From contig DEZY01000161.1 of assembly GCA_002365735.1 (NCBI GenBank), positions 13,511-23,416 of the forward strand: a stretch of DNA of 9,906 bases, given 5' to 3'. Each line of letters opens with the position of its first letter. Position 1 is the first letter of the stretch. This document shows, in pieces, positions 8,104-9,906 of the stretch. The DNA comes from Actinobacteria bacterium UBA3120 (lineage in GTDB: Bacteria > Actinomycetota > Actinomycetes > S36-B12). The translations under genes were made by a program, and so were the position numbers. The notes under the pieces were generated by a model. That model made no database searches. It was not told the DNA's origin and worked only from the letters and a program-made list of their open reading frames with translations.

Positions 8104-9059
8104 TGCTCACCCCGGTCTAACAAGAGGTCTTCCACCTCTGCAATTACCCCACCCAACTTTCGTACTTGCACGTCAAGGACCTCGGCGCCGATCTGCGCAC
8201 AAAAGTTCATCGCGGTTGCGATAAAAGCTGCATCGATGTGCAGTTGGCTCGTTATGGAGTATTGGCCGTTGATCTTCTCCGAAATTCCGACACCTTCAGG
8301 GAGGGCGTTGTACAGCCCACCCAGGTCCAGGTTTGGCCTACTAGTAAAAGTTAGGCAAAAGGCCGAAGTCCTCGGACCCACGCTCGAGTCGTAAGCCACT
8401 GCACCGTCTTTGAGTGCAATTACGCGGCTATTAATGCTTTCCAAGTCTTCCAGAATGTGTGTGGAGACCAACACGGTGCTCTCCGCTGGAACGAGGATTG
8501 TTAGAACTTCATAGAGATCACGCCGACCCTGGGGGTCTAAGCCGGCCGTCGGTTCATCGAGAATCACAATTGGTGCGCCAGCGATTAAGGCCGCAGCGCA
8601 CTTGAGCCTTTGCAATTCACCACCTGAGAGATTCTTGATCGACGTGCGGGTCGTGAGTGCGAACGCCTCCACCAGAAAGTCGACGGTGGGAGCCCCCGAT
8701 CTATTGGGTGAGGATGTATACAGCTCATGTAGATAGTTCAATAATGCCTGTGGTGTGGCACTGGGATAGGGGCGGCCGCTTTGCAGGGCAACTCCTACTT
8801 TGTGCGCGCCCGTTGAACGCCATGTGCCGGGATTTTGGCCGAAGAGTGTGATCTGGCCGCCGGTGGGGGTGCGTAGGCCTGCGATTGTTTCGAGCAGGGT
8901 CGACTTACCGGCCCCGTTGTTTCCCACGATCGCCGTTGTAGCTGGACCGAAATCCAGGTTAATCCCTGAAATGCCGCCCCCACCGGGATAGATCAGGCTC
9001 AGGTCGACACAGCTAATGGGGAACACCGGCTCGGAGGGTTCACCTGGTTCTGCGGGCAC
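8100..9059 (-). CDS. ABC transporter ATP-binding protein
   Basis: Cytoplasmic ATPase powering the exporter whose permease follows. The 319-residue protein contains all nucleotide-binding motifs: Walker A GNNGAGKST (46-54), Q-loop glutamine at 93, signature LSGGE (144-148), Walker B IVILDEP (164-170), D-loop near GLDPQ and H-switch H201 in STHILEDLES. A C-terminal domain of about 100 residues follows (after 220), seen in several ABC-2 exporter ATPases and without a function I can name. The GTG at 9059 is preferred because TAGACT ends six bases upstream, suggesting a leaderless start. A GTG eleven codons later (9026) would remove only a Pro/Glu-rich leader and cannot be excluded. It is divergent from sufR across about 70 bases and starts the ATPase-permease-ctaA cluster. 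Confidence 0.9.
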   Translation of the reverse strand: MPAEPGEPSEPVFPISCVDLSLIYPGGGGISGINLDFGPATTAIVGNNGAGKSTLLETIAGLRTPTGGQITLFGQNPGTWRSTGAHKVGVALQSGRPYPSATPQALLNYLHELYTSSPNRSGAPTVDFLVEAFALTTRTSIKNLSGGELQRLKCAAALIAGAPIVILDEPTAGLDPQGRRDLYEVLTILVPAESTVLVSTHILEDLESINSRVIALKDGAVAYDSSVGPRTSAFCLTFTSRPNLDLGGLYNALPEGVGISEKINGQYSITSQLHIDAAFIATAMNFCAQIGAEVLDVQVRKLGGVIAEVEDLLLDRGEQ

Positions 9060-9065
9060 GTGCGC

Positions 9066-9071
9066 AGTCTA
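9066..9071 (-). promoter_or_regulatory. Candidate leaderless promoter -10 element for the ABC ATPase
   Basis: TAGACT on the minus strand, six bases (GCGCAC) before the GTG at 9059. It is the identical hexamer and spacing found before tkt. No convincing -35 hexamer and no ribosome binding site are visible. Confidence 0.45.
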
Positions 9072-9096
9072 GACAGCGGCTCAGGACACCCCGCAC

Positions 9097-9125
9097 TTGC
9101 GCATTTTGGGGAATTAGGCAACAAT
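9097..9125 (+). promoter_or_regulatory. Candidate sufR promoter
   Basis: TTGCGC (9097-9102) and AACAAT (9120-9125) are 17 bases apart, and AACAAT ends six bases before the proposed GTG start at 9132. AACAAT is a poor match to TAnnnT; AATAAT at 9123-9128 is an alternative -10. Either would be covered by the SufR operator, consistent with repression by blocking RNA polymerase. Confidence 0.35.
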
Positions 9126-9132
9126 AATGTTG
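9119..9132 (+). promoter_or_regulatory. SufR operator, CAAC-N6-GTTG palindrome
   Basis: CAAC-AATAAT-GTTG is a perfect 4+4 inverted repeat with a 6-base A/T spacer. CAAC-N6-GTTG is the established recognition sequence of cyanobacterial SufR, and I recall the same motif for Streptomyces SufR. Here it covers the putative -10 and its last base is the G of the sufR GTG, so bound repressor would block initiation of the sufR-suf transcript. I noticed no second copy elsewhere in the window. Confidence 0.75.
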
Positions 9133-9818
9133 TGAAATTCCCTGGTGGTGCCGCTGAGCGGGTAGCCCGAGTCCTCCTTGAGGTCGGCGCTGCGACGGCG
9201 GTAGAGGTTTCCCACACATTGGAAACCTCGGTTCAGGCCACGCGCAGGTCGCTGAATGCACTTCTCGAGACAGGTTTTGTGGCCTCCCATGAGCGCACTC
9301 CATTTGGTCCCACCCCGACTCGCGGACGGGGCAGGCCCAGCGTCACCTACTCCTTAACCCCCCTAGGTCGAAGTGCCTGTGACCAAAGTTACGACGATCT
9401 GGCATTGGAGAGCCTTCGTTTTATTGACCGTGCTTTTGGCCGTTCCGCGGTGCGCGCCTTTGCCGCGGAACGCGCGGCGCGAATGACGGCTGGCGGAGAT
9501 CTTCTTTCGATCGTTGATGTCCTCAATGGTGAGGGATACGCGGCGACCTTGGAGCCGGCATTGAATGATTCGCACTCCAGCCAACTGTGTCAGCACCACT
9601 GTCCAGTGGTCTCTGCCGCCAGCGAATTCCCAGAATTGTGTGAAGAAGAGACCAGGGCCTTCGGTGCGGCTTTAGGCCAACACGTTACGCGGTTGGCAAC
9701 GTTGGCCCACGGTGACCCAATTTGCACGACCTTGATTCCCCAACAAGTTTCCCATGAACAAATGAAAGTAACTACACAAACCCGTGCACCGCGCAAGAGT
9801 AGAGAGGTAACAGCATGA
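9132..9818 (+). CDS. sufR: SufR-type iron-sulfur responsive transcriptional regulator
   Basis: DeoR/ArsR-like winged-helix repressor that carries an iron-sulfur cluster and controls the suf Fe-S assembly operon. From GTG 9132 it has 228 residues. The winged helix occupies about residues 7-80 (VARVLLEVGAATAVEVSHTL, then TRRSLNALLETG, then the wing RGRGRPSVTYSLT). The C-terminal half has the SufR cysteine pattern: C153 and C157 in LCQHHCPV, C170 in FPELCEEE and C198 in HGDPICTTLIP, with QHVTRLATLAHGD between. An in-frame GTG at 9060 would add 24 residues unlike the family and run through the promoter, so I reject it. The start at 9132 has no Shine-Dalgarno sequence and lies six bases after a putative -10. 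The stop overlaps the next gene as ATGA. The counterpart in M. tuberculosis is Rv1460. Confidence 0.92.
   Translation: MKFPGGAAERVARVLLEVGAATAVEVSHTLETSVQATRRSLNALLETGFVASHERTPFGPTPTRGRGRPSVTYSLTPLGRSACDQSYDDLALESLRFIDRAFGRSAVRAFAAERAARMTAGGDLLSIVDVLNGEGYAATLEPALNDSHSSQLCQHHCPVVSAASEFPELCEEETRAFGAALGQHVTRLATLAHGDPICTTLIPQQVSHEQMKVTTQTRAPRKSREVTA
9801..9807 (+). promoter_or_regulatory. Ribosome binding site for the sufB-position gene
   Basis: AGAGAGG, seven bases before the ATG at 9815, inside the last codons of sufR. It fixes the start of the downstream gene and fits translational coupling with sufR. Confidence 0.7.
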
Positions 9819-9906
9819 GCACAACGATCCCCAATGCCAAGATTGAGACGGCCAAGAGTAAGGCGGCCAAGATCGAGCAAGACGCCACGATTGAGTCTTT
9901 GGCAAG
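9815..9906 (+). CDS. sufB: Probable Fe-S cluster assembly protein SufB, N-terminal fragment
   Basis: Only 30 codons are present before the window ends. They begin MSTTIPNAKIET and continue as a Lys/Ala-rich stretch ending IESLA. Too little is visible to recognise the SufB fold, so the call rests on position: sufB follows sufR in a conserved actinobacterial order (Rv1460-Rv1461), with a 4-base ATGA overlap and a strong AGAGAGG ribosome binding site. SufB forms the SufBC2D scaffold on which Fe-S clusters are built. The opening MSTT is common in actinobacterial SufB, but the following repeat of about 15 residues looks like an extra leader. If the call is wrong, another suf gene is the next most likely. 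Confidence 0.65.
   Translation, partial: MSTTIPNAKIETAKSKAAKIEQDATIESLA
9836..9880 (+). repeat. Three-unit 15-base tandem repeat in the 5' end of the sufB-position gene
   Basis: Three consecutive imperfect copies beginning GCCAAGA: 9836-9850, 9851-9865 and 9866-9880. They encode AKIET, AKSKA and AKIEQ. The period is a multiple of three, so copy-number change would keep the frame. The segment is charged and probably helical. Confidence 0.6.

Noticed and set aside
9060..9131. GTG at 9060 as the sufR start
   Set aside because: The 24 added residues are not SufR-like and the stretch holds the promoter and operator; the GTG at 9132 fits better.
1..9906. Search for a mobile element, CRISPR array, toxin-antitoxin or phage-defence system
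   Set aside because: All long frames are conserved metabolic, haem, transport or Fe-S genes in an actinobacterial order. No transposase, integrase, tRNA, direct-repeat array or unexplained gap over 300 bases is present.

Overview
The window is a compact stretch of chromosome from an actinobacterium (Actinomycetota). Three things point there. The gene order follows the Mycobacterium tuberculosis Rv1446c-Rv1461 neighbourhood: opcA, zwf, tal, tkt, then ctaB, ctaA, an ABC permease and ATPase, then sufR and sufB. OpcA is an actinobacterial/cyanobacterial protein. Several genes appear to start leaderless, with a TAnnnT -10 element six bases before an ATG or GTG. Base composition looks moderate by eye (roughly mid-fifties % G+C, not computed), which suits an uncultured or small-genome lineage better than a streptomycete. 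I cannot name the genus.

Left part (1-5387, minus strand): a pentose phosphate operon transcribed leftwards, tkt > tal > zwf > opcA. It is tightly packed: a 27-base gap, then an 8-base overlap, then a 4-base ATGA overlap. It covers oxidative entry (zwf, with its assembly factor opcA, cut by the window edge) and non-oxidative recycling (tkt, tal). Products are NADPH, ribose-5-phosphate and erythrose-4-phosphate.

Middle (5388-7356): a 100-base divergent promoter region separates tkt from ctaB (haem O synthase). ctaB converges on ctaA (haem A synthase). The two stop codons are 15 bases apart and both fall inside one imperfect hairpin that may act as a shared terminator. CtaB and CtaA act in sequence to make haem A for aa3-type cytochrome c oxidase.

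Right part (7375-9906): ctaA is preceded on the minus strand by an ABC-2 type permease and its ATPase (4-base overlap), an exporter of unknown substrate. Divergent from the ATPase is sufR, an iron-sulfur sensing repressor of the suf operon, followed by the start of a gene that by position should be sufB (4-base overlap, cut by the window end). A perfect CAAC-N6-GTTG palindrome, the SufR recognition sequence, overlaps the proposed sufR start, so autorepression is likely.

Every long open stretch is explained by a conserved housekeeping gene. I found no mobile element, CRISPR array, RNA gene or undescribed multi-gene system. The interesting material is regulatory and architectural: repeated leaderless promoters, the SufR operator in a shortened divergent region, the stop-codon hairpin, and a short tandem repeat at the start of the sufB-position gene.
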